This document shows, piece after piece, positions 15,800-24,697 of a DNA stretch of 38,043 bases (positions are counted from its first letter, which is position 1; every line of letters begins with the position of its first letter). Both the position numbers and the translations under genes were made by a program. Below the pieces are notes generated by a model. It saw only the letters and a list, made by a program, of their open reading frames with translations, was not told where the DNA came from and made no database searches. The DNA is from Merismopedia glauca CCAP 1448/3 (GTDB lineage Bacteria; Cyanobacteriota; Cyanobacteriia; Cyanobacteriales; CCAP-1448): contig NZ_PVWJ01000044.1 in assembly GCF_003003775.1 (NCBI RefSeq), positions 1 through 38,043 on the forward strand, read 5' to 3'.

Positions 15800-16957
15800 A
15801 TGAAAATTTTGCCGCAGCAATTTATTGTTTATTTGGCTTTTTTGAGTATATTAAGTGGATGTCGGGCAAATATCTTCGGAGAACTTACTCCTGAAACCCC
15901 AACTAAATCGGAAACTCCCCCCAGTACTCAAGCATCCATCCCATCGCCATCACCATCCCAACCCTTAGTAAATGCTCCTATTACCCCCCAAAATCCCAAT
16001 TTTATTGCGATCGCTGTCGAGAAAGTCGGCCCTGCGGTGGTGAGAATAGATGCTTCTCGGACTGTATCAAGTGGTTTTTCGGGATTGACTAAAGATAAGG
16101 TAGAGCAAGGTACTGGTTCTGGTTTTATTATCAGTTCAGATGGACGCTTAGTAACCAATGCTCATGTAGTCTCAGGTGCAGATACAGTAGAAGTTACCTT
16201 AAAAGATGGTCGCAAATATTCTGGTAAGGTTCTGGGAGTAGATCCAGTCACTGATGTAGCTGCGGTGAAAATTACAGCGACTAACTTACCAATAGTCAAG
16301 TATGGCAATTCAGACAGCTTAATTCCTGGACAGTGGGCGATCGCTATTGGTAACCCTCTAGGATTAGATAATACGGTTACAGTTGGTATCGTCAGTGCTA
16401 CAGGACGTTCTAGTTCGCAAATCGGCATCGCAGACAAACGAGTTAATTTTATTCAAACAGATGCGGCGATTAATCCTGGTAATTCTGGTGGACCATTATT
16501 AAACGACAAAGGTGAAGTAATTGGGATCAACACAGCTATTCGTGCTGATGCTCAAGGTTTAGGGTTTGCAATTCCTATTAACACCGCAGATAAAATTGCG
16601 AATCAGCTATTTACTAAAGGAAAAGCCGATCATGCATTTTTAGGGATTCAAATGATCGCTTTGACTCCAGAAATTAAAAAGCAAATTAACTCTTCTACCG
16701 ATGTTAAAATTACTTTGGATCGAGGGGTACTAATTGGTAGAGTTGTACCTAGTTCACCAGCCGCTCAAGCTGGTTTAAAACCTGGGGATGTCATCCAAAA
16801 AATTAATACAAAAACTATCACTACAGCTAATGACGTTCAAGATATCATTGAAGCTAGTCAAATTGGTCAAGAACTAAGTCTTGAAATCAACCGCAACGGT
16901 CAAACTCAAATAGTGACAGTCAAACCAGGTCCTTATCCTACCAGTCAATTAGAATAG
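15800..16957 (+). CDS. HtrA/HhoA-type serine protease (trypsin-like plus PDZ), lipoprotein-like
   Basis: Deg/HtrA proteases degrade or refold damaged extracytoplasmic proteins; cyanobacteria carry HtrA, HhoA and HhoB. This 385-residue protein has the triad H122 (TNAHVV), D152 (TDVAAVK) and S229 (GNSGGP). One C-terminal PDZ domain spans about 280-380 (LGIQMIALTPEIKKQ to the end). The N-terminus ends in a lipobox, LSGC with C21, followed by a proline/serine-rich linker (30-66), which suggests membrane anchoring by lipid rather than free periplasmic release. One PDZ domain is normal for this group. Which of the three paralogues it is cannot be decided. Its last 13 bp overlap the 3' end of the convergent CheW gene. 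Confidence 0.93.
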   Translation: MKILPQQFIVYLAFLSILSGCRANIFGELTPETPTKSETPPSTQASIPSPSPSQPLVNAPITPQNPNFIAIAVEKVGPAVVRIDASRTVSSGFSGLTKDKVEQGTGSGFIISSDGRLVTNAHVVSGADTVEVTLKDGRKYSGKVLGVDPVTDVAAVKITATNLPIVKYGNSDSLIPGQWAIAIGNPLGLDNTVTVGIVSATGRSSSQIGIADKRVNFIQTDAAINPGNSGGPLLNDKGEVIGINTAIRADAQGLGFAIPINTADKIANQLFTKGKADHAFLGIQMIALTPEIKKQINSSTDVKITLDRGVLIGRVVPSSPAAQAGLKPGDVIQKINTKTITTANDVQDIIEASQIGQELSLEINRNGQTQIVTVKPGPYPTSQLE

Positions 16958-17448
16958 TTGAGACATTTGAGCAGATTGGGATCTAATAAAAACAGGGGTG
17001 GGCGATCGCTCATCTGAATCATTGTTGAACTAATACACTTAATATTACCTCGCTCCAAGTAGGTTTCTGGTAATACAGTTAATGACGATTCTGGTACTCT
17101 CAAAACTGATGGAGGTGAATCAATTGGTAATCCGATTAATTTCCCATTTGTGCTAGCAATAATCACCAAGAAACGTGGTTCAGTTTGGTCTAAATCGACA
17201 GATAAAATATCTCCAAAAATTTGATAGCCCACGTCTATTACCAATACCTCTTGACCTTCATAATTAGTCAAGCTGATGCCCGTTCCTTTCGGATCGCCAT
17301 AAACTTTACCCAGAGGGATAATCTTTTGAATTGTATTAATTGGTAAAGCAAACCATTCTTGACGCAGACGAAACCCAATCAGTTGATGGATAGTTTCTGT
17401 TTGACTAGCAGTAAAACGTCGATAGCGGAGGGGAGAATAAATAGTCAT
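16945..17448 (-). CDS. CheW-domain protein (distal member of the chemosensory operon)
   Basis: This 167-residue protein consists of a CheW-like coupling domain (about 22-160): FRLRQEWFALPINTIQKIIP, then LTNYEGQEVLVIDVGYQIFG, and IGLPIDSPPSVLRVPESSL. CheW proteins bridge methyl-accepting receptors to CheA. It is the last gene of the operon that includes a CheA-REC kinase, an MCP and a second CheW at 23515-24006. It is separated from cheA by a four-helix-bundle gene flanked by purine/pyrimidine repeats. No ribosome-binding site is visible before the ATG because the upstream DNA is a GGGAATA heptamer array. It may tune coupling or act as a degenerate, pilus-system CheW. Confidence 0.85.
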   Translation of the reverse strand: MTIYSPLRYRRFTASQTETIHQLIGFRLRQEWFALPINTIQKIIPLGKVYGDPKGTGISLTNYEGQEVLVIDVGYQIFGDILSVDLDQTEPRFLVIIASTNGKLIGLPIDSPPSVLRVPESSLTVLPETYLERGNIKCISSTMIQMSDRPPLFLLDPNLLKCLNYSN

Positions 17449-17449
17449 A

Positions 17450-17515
17450 GGGAATAGGGAATAGGGAATAAGGAAGAAGGAAGAGGGAATAAGGAAGAGG
17501 GAAGGGGGAAGAATA
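17450..17515. repeat. homopurine heptamer-type repeat (left flank of the four-helix-bundle gene)
   Basis: The tract begins as GGGAATA units and grades into GGAAGA units. The 20-nt segment 17470-17489 is the exact reverse complement of 17925-17944 on the other side of the four-helix-bundle gene. A similar pyrimidine tract lies at 21053-21078 between cheA and the MCP gene. Confidence 0.8.
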
Positions 17516-17520
17516 ATTTA

Positions 17521-17877
17521 TTAGATTCGGGCTTCTATTTTTTGCAAGGTGACTGTCATTATTTTTTGCATTTCATCAACCTCTTCTATAACTGGAGCTA
17601 CTAATTCTTGGGATATTAATCCAACTTCTCTCGCAATGATTAACTGAGTATCTAGCTCTCTCATAGAACCATTAGCAATTTGGAGGAAACGAACATATTC
17701 TTTGCTGGATACTCTTCCATATCCTTCCGCTATATTGCTAGCTATAGATACACTAGAGCGTCTAATTTGACTAGTTAAACCGTACAACTCTTCTTTCGGA
17801 AAATGTTTGGTTATTCGATAGCAATTAATTGAAAGCTTTACAGATTTTTGCCAAATAAACTGGTTTTTATGACTCAT
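17521..17877 (-). CDS. four helix bundle protein (23S rRNA-IVS family)
   Basis: This 118-residue protein belongs to the family first seen as ORFs within intervening sequences of bacterial 23S rRNA (PF05635-type), now found widely as stand-alone genes. Typical segments are FIWQKSVKLSINCYRITKHF (7-26), LTSQIRRSSVSIASNIAEGY (34-53, the strongest family signature), and FLQIANGSMRELDTQLIIAR. It is a small soluble helical bundle thought to pentamerise; its role is unknown. It sits inside a chemosensory operon, between cheA and cheW, flanked by inverted homopurine/homopyrimidine tracts. Such placement is foreign to these operons and suggests an inserted module. It is in the same orientation as the operon. 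Confidence 0.88.
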   Translation of the reverse strand: MSHKNQFIWQKSVKLSINCYRITKHFPKEELYGLTSQIRRSSVSIASNIAEGYGRVSSKEYVRFLQIANGSMRELDTQLIIAREVGLISQELVAPVIEEVDEMQKIMTVTLQKIEARI

Positions 17878-17924
17878 AAATTTAATTAAAAAGTTTAATA
17901 TTCCGAGCCGTTATATTATCCTTC

Positions 17925-17951
17925 TTCCCTCTTCCTTCTTCCTTCTTCCTT
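17925..17951. repeat. homopyrimidine tract (right flank of the four-helix-bundle gene)
   Basis: TTCCCTCTTCCTTCTTCCTT at 17925-17944 is the exact reverse complement of 17470-17489. Together the two tracts form low-complexity inverted repeats around the four-helix-bundle gene. Confidence 0.75.
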
Positions 17952-17953
17952 AA

Positions 17954-20926
17954 TTAGATTAATTCTTGAATGGTTTTGAGTAATTCTTGCTCCTTAAACG
18001 GCTTAGAAAAATAGCCGCTAGCACCTAAGTTCATGGCTAGTTGACGATGTTTATCACCACTACGAGAGGTGAGCATTACTATGGGAATATGTTCGCAATT
18101 GGGATCGGATTTGACTTGCGCTAAAAAGCCATAACCGTCGAGGCGAGGCATTTCAATATCGCTAATTGCTGCTTGTACTACTAATCCTGCTTGGAGTTTT
18201 TCTAAGGCTTCTCGACCATCTTTTGCTTGTTCGACTCGATAGCCTGCTTTTTCTAGGGTTAAGGCTAGGAAACGACGAACAGTAATGGAATCATCTATCA
18301 CTAGAAGCGTCTTTTTCTGATTGGCTTTAGCTGTATTTGAGCTAATTTCTCCCGTCAATTCACCATCAAGTTTTTGCTTAACTGATTGACTTAGTTGACC
18401 AGATCTATTGCCGTCAATCCAGCTTAACAAAGCGATCGCATCAACTAAAGGTACAACTCGACCATCCCCTAAAATAGTACAGCCAGTAAAGCCTGGAGGC
18501 ATAGGTATGTTGCCTTCTACTTGTCTAATGGTGACTTCTTGTTCACCCCAGTAGCGATCGATCTGAATCCCCACTAAATCTTCTCCTTGAGCTACCATCA
18601 AGACAGTTGGGGCATCAACGACTGGGACAGTTTCTGCATTAACTAACGGATGAGAAGAGGAGAATTGCAGCCACTGATTCAAGCGAATTAGGGGCACCAT
18701 AAAGCCTTCCCAGTTGAGAACTTCTTTGCCAGCAGCTAAGAGAATCATTTCTGGATGCAAGCGCAGCATTTCTTCTACCGCACTAGTGGGAAAAGCCAGC
18801 AGCAAGCCACCGCTTTCGACTAACAGCACCCGCACCACGGAAAGGGTGAAAGGAACTGTAATCGTAAAGGTTGTCCCTACCCCTGGTTGGGTGTCAACTT
18901 GAATATCACCGCGAATTTCTCGCAAATTGGTACGAACTACATCCATACCGACTCCGCGACCAGAAAGATCGGTAATTTCGGCGGCGGTGCTGAAACCTGG
19001 TTCAAAAATTAGGTCTAGTAGCTCTTTTTTACTGGCTGCTTCTAGTTCAGATTCTTCCAAACCCATTTGCAAGGCTCTATCCCGAATTTTATCGAGAGGA
19101 ATACCGCGACCATCATCGCGAATTGCGATCGCGGTCTGATTGCCTCGATAAGCCGCTACAATCTCAATTGTCCCTGTTTCGGGTTTCCCCCTCAATCGGC
19201 GACCTTGTGGGTCTTCTATGCCATGATCGAAGGCATTACGGAACAGATGCAGTAGGGGATCGCTCAAGGCTTCCAAGATGCTACGGTCAATTAGGGTCGA
19301 ACCACCTCTAACTTTGAGTTCAACCCGTTTACCATACTTCAACTCCATATCCCTCAAGGCTCTAGAGAAACGTCCCACTAAGTCAGAAATAGGACGCATC
19401 TGCAATTGGGTAATGCTATTCTGCATCAGTTTGGAGGTGCGATTAATGTCGCGCGCCGCCTTTTCAGTATCTTCTAGGTTAGTTTGCAAGTCACCGGAAA
19501 CTTCCTGAATCTGCACAGCAGTTTCCATAATGTCTTGAGAGACTAGGTGCAAATCGCTATAGCGATCCATTTCTAGAAAATCAAACTCTGGGCGATCGGG
19601 AGTCAGGGCTGCTAGGCTAAATGGGACTAGGGGAGCCGTTGAGGCTTGAGTTGCCACTCGGTCATGGGTAGTTCGCAAACGGAAATTCGACTGCTCTAAA
19701 ACCCGCACTCTTTGGTTTAATAACCCCATTAAATTCCGCAAACGCTTGAGGTGTAAGTCTAAGCCATTGCGTTCAATGGTCAGTTCTCCAAATAAATTAG
19801 TCAACTGAGCTAGTTGGCGCACGGGGACGCGAATCGTTTGTTCGGTACTTTCTGGAGTCGCTGCCAGTTGTTCCTCCAGATTTTGGGCTGCTTTACTCTT
19901 TTTCGGGTCAGGAAATAGATATTTTTGGAATTTAGCATCTAGGGAGGGTGGTTGGGCAATTTCCGGTTTAGCTAGGGATATTCCGTCATCTATATTACCA
20001 GGCACAGTTTCCAGAGCAGAGAAGAGATCTTGCTCGGCTGGGTCGAAAGTTAACATTTCCGCAGATGGTTCTGGGAAAAAGATATCTTCTAAGTTATGGG
20101 ACAAGCTTTCTGGAGCTAGCGCCAAGTTAGCCCCACTATCGACATTTGATGGGACTAGATGAGGTAAAACTAGCTGTGTCGGTAGAGCAGCTATTTGACC
20201 GACAAACACCAGCGCTTGCGATCGCCGCCACTCAGATAGTGCTAGACGAGCGATCGCCTCTGTCTGTTCTGGATGAGATTCTAGCTCCTGAGCCACTGAT
20301 TGACAAAAGCTGGTAAATGCACCTAGCTCTAGCATTTCTCCTAAACCCCCAAATTCTTGGGCAGTAATCAGAAATTCTTGCTGTAAACAGGGTTGATCTG
20401 GTGTGGCTAAAACTGATTCCAGTCGTTGAAGACATCCTTCGACTTCGGTTTCAAAGAGCAAGACTTTCATGTCTTCTCCTACTTCTTCCGACAAAAGGGC
20501 TGCTGCATCTTCTGGTTGCGGATCTCCCAGGCGGTTATGGAGTTCCTCAAAAATGGGATGAGTATTTGCTAATAGCCAATCGGCATCTACTTCAGTACCT
20601 TGGCGATTGGTAGCAATCAACTGACGTAGCCGATCTAAACTCAGCAACAGCAGAGTTTCTAAATCGCGATCGACAGCTTCTGATTTGCCCATCTTTAGGA
20701 TTTTAAAGAAATCCTCTAAACGGTGAGATAGTTGAGCTAGGGTATTAAACCCCATCATTCCTGCGCCCCCTTTAATGGAATGGGCGGCGCGCAAGATTCC
20801 ATCAATGATTTGGCGATTAATGCCGCGAGTTCCTAAGCCTAGCAATCCTGATTCAATGGTATCGAGGTACTCTTCGGCTTCTACCAAAAAATGAAGTTTT
20901 ACTTCCTGTTCCTTATCTTGTGCCAT
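17954..20926 (-). CDS. hybrid CheA histidine kinase with C-terminal receiver (PixL/PilL-like)
   Basis: This 990-residue CheA-type kinase transfers phosphate from its HPt domain to CheY-type receivers to control type IV pilus or other motility. The domain order is as follows. HPt comes first (H49 in AAHSIKGGAGMMG), then a long variable region with phosphatase-like degenerate HPt parts (about 100-340). Dimerisation helices follow (about 360-510), then HATPase_c with LLHLFRNAFDHGIEDP (N box), DDGRGI (G1) and LSGRGVGMDVV (G2). The CheW-like domain covers about 700-840, and the C-terminal receiver has phosphoacceptor D923 (AISDIEMPRLDG). It is cytoplasmic and bound to receptors. It lies downstream of the MCP in a PATAN-REC/CheY/CheW/MCP/CheA operon, like pixL. 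Several antisense frames across it are shadows. Confidence 0.95.
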   Translation of the reverse strand: MAQDKEQEVKLHFLVEAEEYLDTIESGLLGLGTRGINRQIIDGILRAAHSIKGGAGMMGFNTLAQLSHRLEDFFKILKMGKSEAVDRDLETLLLLSLDRLRQLIATNRQGTEVDADWLLANTHPIFEELHNRLGDPQPEDAAALLSEEVGEDMKVLLFETEVEGCLQRLESVLATPDQPCLQQEFLITAQEFGGLGEMLELGAFTSFCQSVAQELESHPEQTEAIARLALSEWRRSQALVFVGQIAALPTQLVLPHLVPSNVDSGANLALAPESLSHNLEDIFFPEPSAEMLTFDPAEQDLFSALETVPGNIDDGISLAKPEIAQPPSLDAKFQKYLFPDPKKSKAAQNLEEQLAATPESTEQTIRVPVRQLAQLTNLFGELTIERNGLDLHLKRLRNLMGLLNQRVRVLEQSNFRLRTTHDRVATQASTAPLVPFSLAALTPDRPEFDFLEMDRYSDLHLVSQDIMETAVQIQEVSGDLQTNLEDTEKAARDINRTSKLMQNSITQLQMRPISDLVGRFSRALRDMELKYGKRVELKVRGGSTLIDRSILEALSDPLLHLFRNAFDHGIEDPQGRRLRGKPETGTIEIVAAYRGNQTAIAIRDDGRGIPLDKIRDRALQMGLEESELEAASKKELLDLIFEPGFSTAAEITDLSGRGVGMDVVRTNLREIRGDIQVDTQPGVGTTFTITVPFTLSVVRVLLVESGGLLLAFPTSAVEEMLRLHPEMILLAAGKEVLNWEGFMVPLIRLNQWLQFSSSHPLVNAETVPVVDAPTVLMVAQGEDLVGIQIDRYWGEQEVTIRQVEGNIPMPPGFTGCTILGDGRVVPLVDAIALLSWIDGNRSGQLSQSVKQKLDGELTGEISSNTAKANQKKTLLVIDDSITVRRFLALTLEKAGYRVEQAKDGREALEKLQAGLVVQAAISDIEMPRLDGYGFLAQVKSDPNCEHIPIVMLTSRSGDKHRQLAMNLGASGYFSKPFKEQELLKTIQELI

Positions 20927-21078
20927 GATCTATGCCACTGTGCCTTGAAATTATCTATTTACTAAAAGAGTTATCGGTAGAAGTCAGAAGTAGGGCTAGA
21001 GGGCTAGAGTAGGAGAGATAGGGAAAAAAATTGCACTTGGACAAGCGGTATTTTCCCTCTTCCTTCTTCCTTTCTTTC

Positions 21079-23328
21079 CTACGCTACCTTGAAAGTACCG
21101 ACGGACTCTTGTAATTTCTTAGTAATCTCTACAGTTTTTTGCAGTGCATGAGAAACCTGGCGGGAGGAACCAGAAGTGCGTTCCGAGATTTGGGCAATTT
21201 CTGCCATTAACTGAGTCACAGATTGAGAAGTTTGAGCCTGAGACACTGTGGCATTAGAAATTGAGGCAACTAACTGGTCAATTTTGGCAGATACCTTCAC
21301 AATTTTGGTCAAGCTATGCTTCGTTTCTTCTACCAAACGGGTTCCAGCTACCACCTGAGTTGTACCTAGTTCCATTGCTTGTACCACTTCAGTAGTTTCT
21401 AACTGAATGGTTTCGACGATTTGTTCAATTTCTTTGGTAGCTGCGGCTGATTGGGCGGCTAATTGTCCTACTTCTTCGGCTACCACCGCAAAGCCTCGAC
21501 CTTCTTCTCCGGCTCTGGCAGCTTCAATACTAGCGTTAACGGCTAATAAGTTGGTTTTAAGAGCAATTTCGTTAATTAGGGAAATTACCTTAGAAATCTG
21601 TTGCGAAGCTTCCCCTAAGCGCTTCACTTTCTTGGCAGTTTCAGATACGGTTTCTCGCAACTGCAAGATACTTTCTACCGTGCGATCCATTGTTTCACCA
21701 CCCGATTGGGCGACTTCTGAGGCGGTACGGGCAACTTCGGCTGTAGTTTTCGCATTATCAGCTACTTGTTGAATGGAACGGGTCATTTGTTCCACCGAAT
21801 CCACAGTTTGAGTAATCTGAGTTGCTTGTTTGAGTGCTTCATCTGTGAGTAGCCGAATAGCGCTTTCGTTTTCACCCACAGAACTGTTTACCTGAGTTGC
21901 AGATTCTTGCACTTGGGTAACTAGTTCTCGTAAACTTTCGACAATACTGTTGAAGAAGTCAGCAACAATCCCGATTTCACCGGCGGTAATTTCTGCCCGC
22001 ACAGTTAAGTTACCCTGAGATGCACCTTCAACGTCTGTCAGGAGTTTGAATAATTCTTGTTGTAGCTGTTCGTTGCGTTGTTTCTGTTCTTCTGCAATCT
22101 GGGTTTGAGTGGCGATTTCTCTGGTAGCAGCTTGTTCTTGTTCGGTTAAAAGTGTCTGAATTTGGTCTGCCATGAGGTTAATATTGGAACCAAGTTCAGA
22201 TATTTCGTCTGCTCCTTGTACTGCAATTCGAGTATCAAATTCCCCTCGTCCCAATTTTTTCACGGCTGCGGTAGATTCTAGAATGGGACGAGTAGCTAAG
22301 TTGGCTACATAAGCAGCGATAGCGCTCACGGCTAATGCTGCTAATAAAGTTCCTAATGCTAGAGTTATCAACAGTTGTCTCTGGGGAGCAAAAGCGATCG
22401 CTGTATCAATTGCTACGACACTATCCCATTTCAACTGGGGCATTCCTTCTAGTTTTTGGAAGGGGGCGTAGGCAATTAGTTGCTCGGCATTATCAATTTT
22501 ATCTATACTGAGAGTAGCATCTGGTTTGCCTGCTGTTTTGAGTTGAGCCAAACTAGGAAAATCGCTAGTAGCGTCTCTACCCACCTGGTTTTCTTCAGTG
22601 GCAATGATGAATTTACCGCTACGATCTACTATATGTAATTCTTCTTGCCCAGCATTGGAGTTGATAATTATGGCTGCCAAAGACTTCATGGGGAGGCGTG
22701 AGCGGATGACACCAATAATTTGCCCTGTGCCCCTCTCTTTAATCGGTGCAGCGAAGTGAATCACCTTCTCTCCGGTAGATTTAGAGGTAGAAACCTCACT
22801 AATAACAGGTTGACCTGTTTTGATGACTTGCTGAAAATAAGCGCGATCGCTATGATTGTCTAGAGCTTTGCCTTTCGATTGGACAAGTACATTCCCCTTG
22901 AGGTCAAAAGCCGCAATACTGTCATATACTCGATAAGTTTCTACAGCCTTAGTTAAAACTGTATTTTTTTCCTCAGCAGTTGTGACTGCTCGCACTTTGG
23001 GATTGATCAAAATCGGTAGGTTAGACAGCACCTGAACATCGCCATAGCGCTCAAATATAAAGTTATTCAGTTTTTCTGCAACACTCACCGCCTCTTCTGT
23101 TTCTACCTGAGTAATTTGTTTTGTAATTGACTGGTTGGCAAAGTGATAAGCAGTTGCTCCAATTGCTATTAAGGGCAGAGTACCAATCGCTACGGCAAAG
23201 AGAGTAGCTTTCTGTCTAACTCCTAATCTAGAAAGTAAGGGAACTGAAAGTGATTTTCTCTGTTGAGATGCATTTTCAGTGACACTGCCAGAATTTGCCT
23301 CTGGAGAATTATTTGGATTGTTCATCAT
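21079..23328 (-). CDS. methyl-accepting chemotaxis protein with Cache sensor and two HAMP domains
   Basis: This is a 749-residue receptor. The N-terminus is cytoplasmic (1-40), TM1 lies at about 41-62, and the periplasmic double-Cache-type sensor covers about 65-315 ([20 protein letters not shown], then [20 protein letters not shown]). TM2 lies at about 318-343. A HAMP at 344-396 is followed by a second HAMP-like segment (about 424-476, [20 protein letters not shown]). The signalling domain has the conserved tip [20 protein letters not shown] then [14 protein letters not shown]. No GAF domain or bilin-binding cysteine is seen, so unlike PixJ it is not a phytochrome-type photoreceptor; an extracellular small-molecule ligand is more likely. 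It lies between cheW and cheA in the operon. Confidence 0.93.
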   Translation of the reverse strand: MMNNPNNSPEANSGSVTENASQQRKSLSVPLLSRLGVRQKATLFAVAIGTLPLIAIGATAYHFANQSITKQITQVETEEAVSVAEKLNNFIFERYGDVQVLSNLPILINPKVRAVTTAEEKNTVLTKAVETYRVYDSIAAFDLKGNVLVQSKGKALDNHSDRAYFQQVIKTGQPVISEVSTSKSTGEKVIHFAAPIKERGTGQIIGVIRSRLPMKSLAAIIINSNAGQEELHIVDRSGKFIIATEENQVGRDATSDFPSLAQLKTAGKPDATLSIDKIDNAEQLIAYAPFQKLEGMPQLKWDSVVAIDTAIAFAPQRQLLITLALGTLLAALAVSAIAAYVANLATRPILESTAAVKKLGRGEFDTRIAVQGADEISELGSNINLMADQIQTLLTEQEQAATREIATQTQIAEEQKQRNEQLQQELFKLLTDVEGASQGNLTVRAEITAGEIGIVADFFNSIVESLRELVTQVQESATQVNSSVGENESAIRLLTDEALKQATQITQTVDSVEQMTRSIQQVADNAKTTAEVARTASEVAQSGGETMDRTVESILQLRETVSETAKKVKRLGEASQQISKVISLINEIALKTNLLAVNASIEAARAGEEGRGFAVVAEEVGQLAAQSAAATKEIEQIVETIQLETTEVVQAMELGTTQVVAGTRLVEETKHSLTKIVKVSAKIDQLVASISNATVSQAQTSQSVTQLMAEIAQISERTSGSSRQVSHALQKTVEITKKLQESVGTFKVA

Positions 23329-23514
23329 ATTTATAATTCAAGAAATATAAGATTTTGCTGGGTGTTGTAATTTATTGCGGTTGAATGATTTGATCTCGCC
23401 GTTTAATCTAGGTGATAGTTCATCAATGATTGGTTTAATGCGATTTATTAGCTCGATCCAATTTGTGAAAACTGCTCATTTACCTCTCAACTGGGAACTT
23501 CCAATACTCAACAA

Positions 23515-24006
23515 TCAACGCAAAACCGATGCATTGAGGATCGCTTCAGGATCTAAAACTAAAAGAACTTCCCGATCTTGAGGAATACAACCTCGCAGGT
23601 AAGGGGTTAAATTTGGCGCTACCGTACCAATCGGAGACTGGATCAGATCTCGGTTTAACCTCTGTACTCCTTTAACTGCTTGTACAGCCAAGGCTAAGGC
23701 AGCTTTTTGGACTTGGATAATGGCAATATTGTATAGATGTACATCTGTCGCGATCGCCTCTAACCCCAACATTTGTGGTAAATCTGCCACCCAGAAAACG
23801 CGGCTGCGTTGGTTGAGTAAGCCCAGCATACATACAGGGGCATTTGGCATATAGGTAAGGCGGCTAGCCGGAACGATCAGCACTTCTTGGGCAAATTCTA
23901 TGGGTAAAGCTGCGTGATTTTGGTCGTCAAGTTGTAGCTTGAGATATGCCTCACCGATATTTTGGTGCGATCGATTTAATTGAAGATCCAAAGTTGAAGT
24001 ATTCAT
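23515..24006 (-). CDS. CheW-domain coupling protein (PixI/PilI-like)
   Basis: This 163-residue protein has a CheW fold: YLKLQLDDQNHAALPIEFAQ near residue 17, MLGLLNQRSRVFWVADLPQM near 60, then ALAVQAVKGVQRL and the C-terminal YLRGCIPQDREVLLVLDPEA. It should couple the adjacent MCP to CheA. Position and order (after the CheY gene and before the MCP gene) match pixI/pilI in cyanobacterial motility operons. A second CheW closes the operon at 16945-17448; the two are clearly diverged in sequence. It is soluble and cytoplasmic. Confidence 0.88.
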   Translation of the reverse strand: MNTSTLDLQLNRSHQNIGEAYLKLQLDDQNHAALPIEFAQEVLIVPASRLTYMPNAPVCMLGLLNQRSRVFWVADLPQMLGLEAIATDVHLYNIAIIQVQKAALALAVQAVKGVQRLNRDLIQSPIGTVAPNLTPYLRGCIPQDREVLLVLDPEAILNASVLR

Positions 24007-24130
24007 AACTTATCCCAAGGATTAATAATAGGAAAACCGCTTTCAGAAACCTGGTAAACCATCTATTTATCCCCTCTTTTTCGCTCCTCTTTTAATAGAC
24101 CAATCTCAACCAACAATCAACAATAAGTTA

Positions 24131-24493
24131 TCAATTTGCTACTAATCTCACAGCCCGAACCAATTCCTCTTTAGTAAAAGGTTTGGTCACATAAGCATCA
24201 GCACCTTGCTTCATTGCCCATAACCGATCTAGTTCTTGATTTTTAGATGTACAAATCACAACTGGGAGCTTCTGAGTTCCAGCATTTTTCTTCAAGCTGC
24301 GACACAATTCTAAACCACTCATTCCTGGCATTACTACATCAGAAACTACGACATCCGGCTTATGTTGTTCAGCTTTAACTAGAGCTTCTTTAGCATCTGT
24401 GGTACTAATTACGGTGTAGCCACTATCGCGTAAATAACCACTAATTAATTCCATTTCCGAAATGGTATCTTCTACTACTAGTACTGTCGCCAT
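24131..24493 (-). CDS. CheY-type response regulator (PixH/PilH-like)
   Basis: This is a 120-residue stand-alone receiver domain. The acidic pair is in LVVEDT (E8, D9), the phosphoacceptor is D52 in VVSDVVMPGMSG, the conserved Thr/Ser and Lys are in VVICTSKNQE and YVTKPFTKEEL, and there is no output domain. In pix/pil systems the short CheY protein modulates pilus motors or acts as a phosphate sink. AGGAGAAGG lies upstream of the ATG. It is the second gene of the operon, after the PATAN-receiver gene and before cheW. Confidence 0.93.
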   Translation of the reverse strand: MATVLVVEDTISEMELISGYLRDSGYTVISTTDAKEALVKAEQHKPDVVVSDVVMPGMSGLELCRSLKKNAGTQKLPVVICTSKNQELDRLWAMKQGADAYVTKPFTKEELVRAVRLVAN

Positions 24494-24697
24494 TTGATTT
24501 ACCTTCTCCTAAAAAACAAATTATAAAATTAACCAACATCAAGGGTTCAATTCCCTTAGTTCTTCAATCCTACTTCTGTACAGACATAGCAGTGCTACTA
24601 CTTCTGACTAGCCCCTGCGGGGCGGCTTCGCCTACTGACTTTTGACTTCTGACTTCATTTAGTATTCCCATACTTCAGGAAAAAATCACACGCCAAC
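24494..24697. repeat. composite repeat region between PATAN-REC and cheY genes
   Basis: This 204-bp spacer contains ACTTCTG heptamers interrupted by a decayed hairpin (CAGACATAGC, then AGTGCTACT, 24581-24599). The palindrome GCCCCTGCGGGGC (24611-24623) and GGCTTCGCC follow, then more heptamers (24640-24656). The same heptamer-hairpin-heptamer order is found at 36783-36842. The cheY ribosome-binding site is at the left end. Confidence 0.7.

Noticed and set aside
18714-20613. Several plus- and minus-strand ORFs inside the cheA gene
   Set aside because: All are shadows of a strongly supported 990-codon gene with clear domains.
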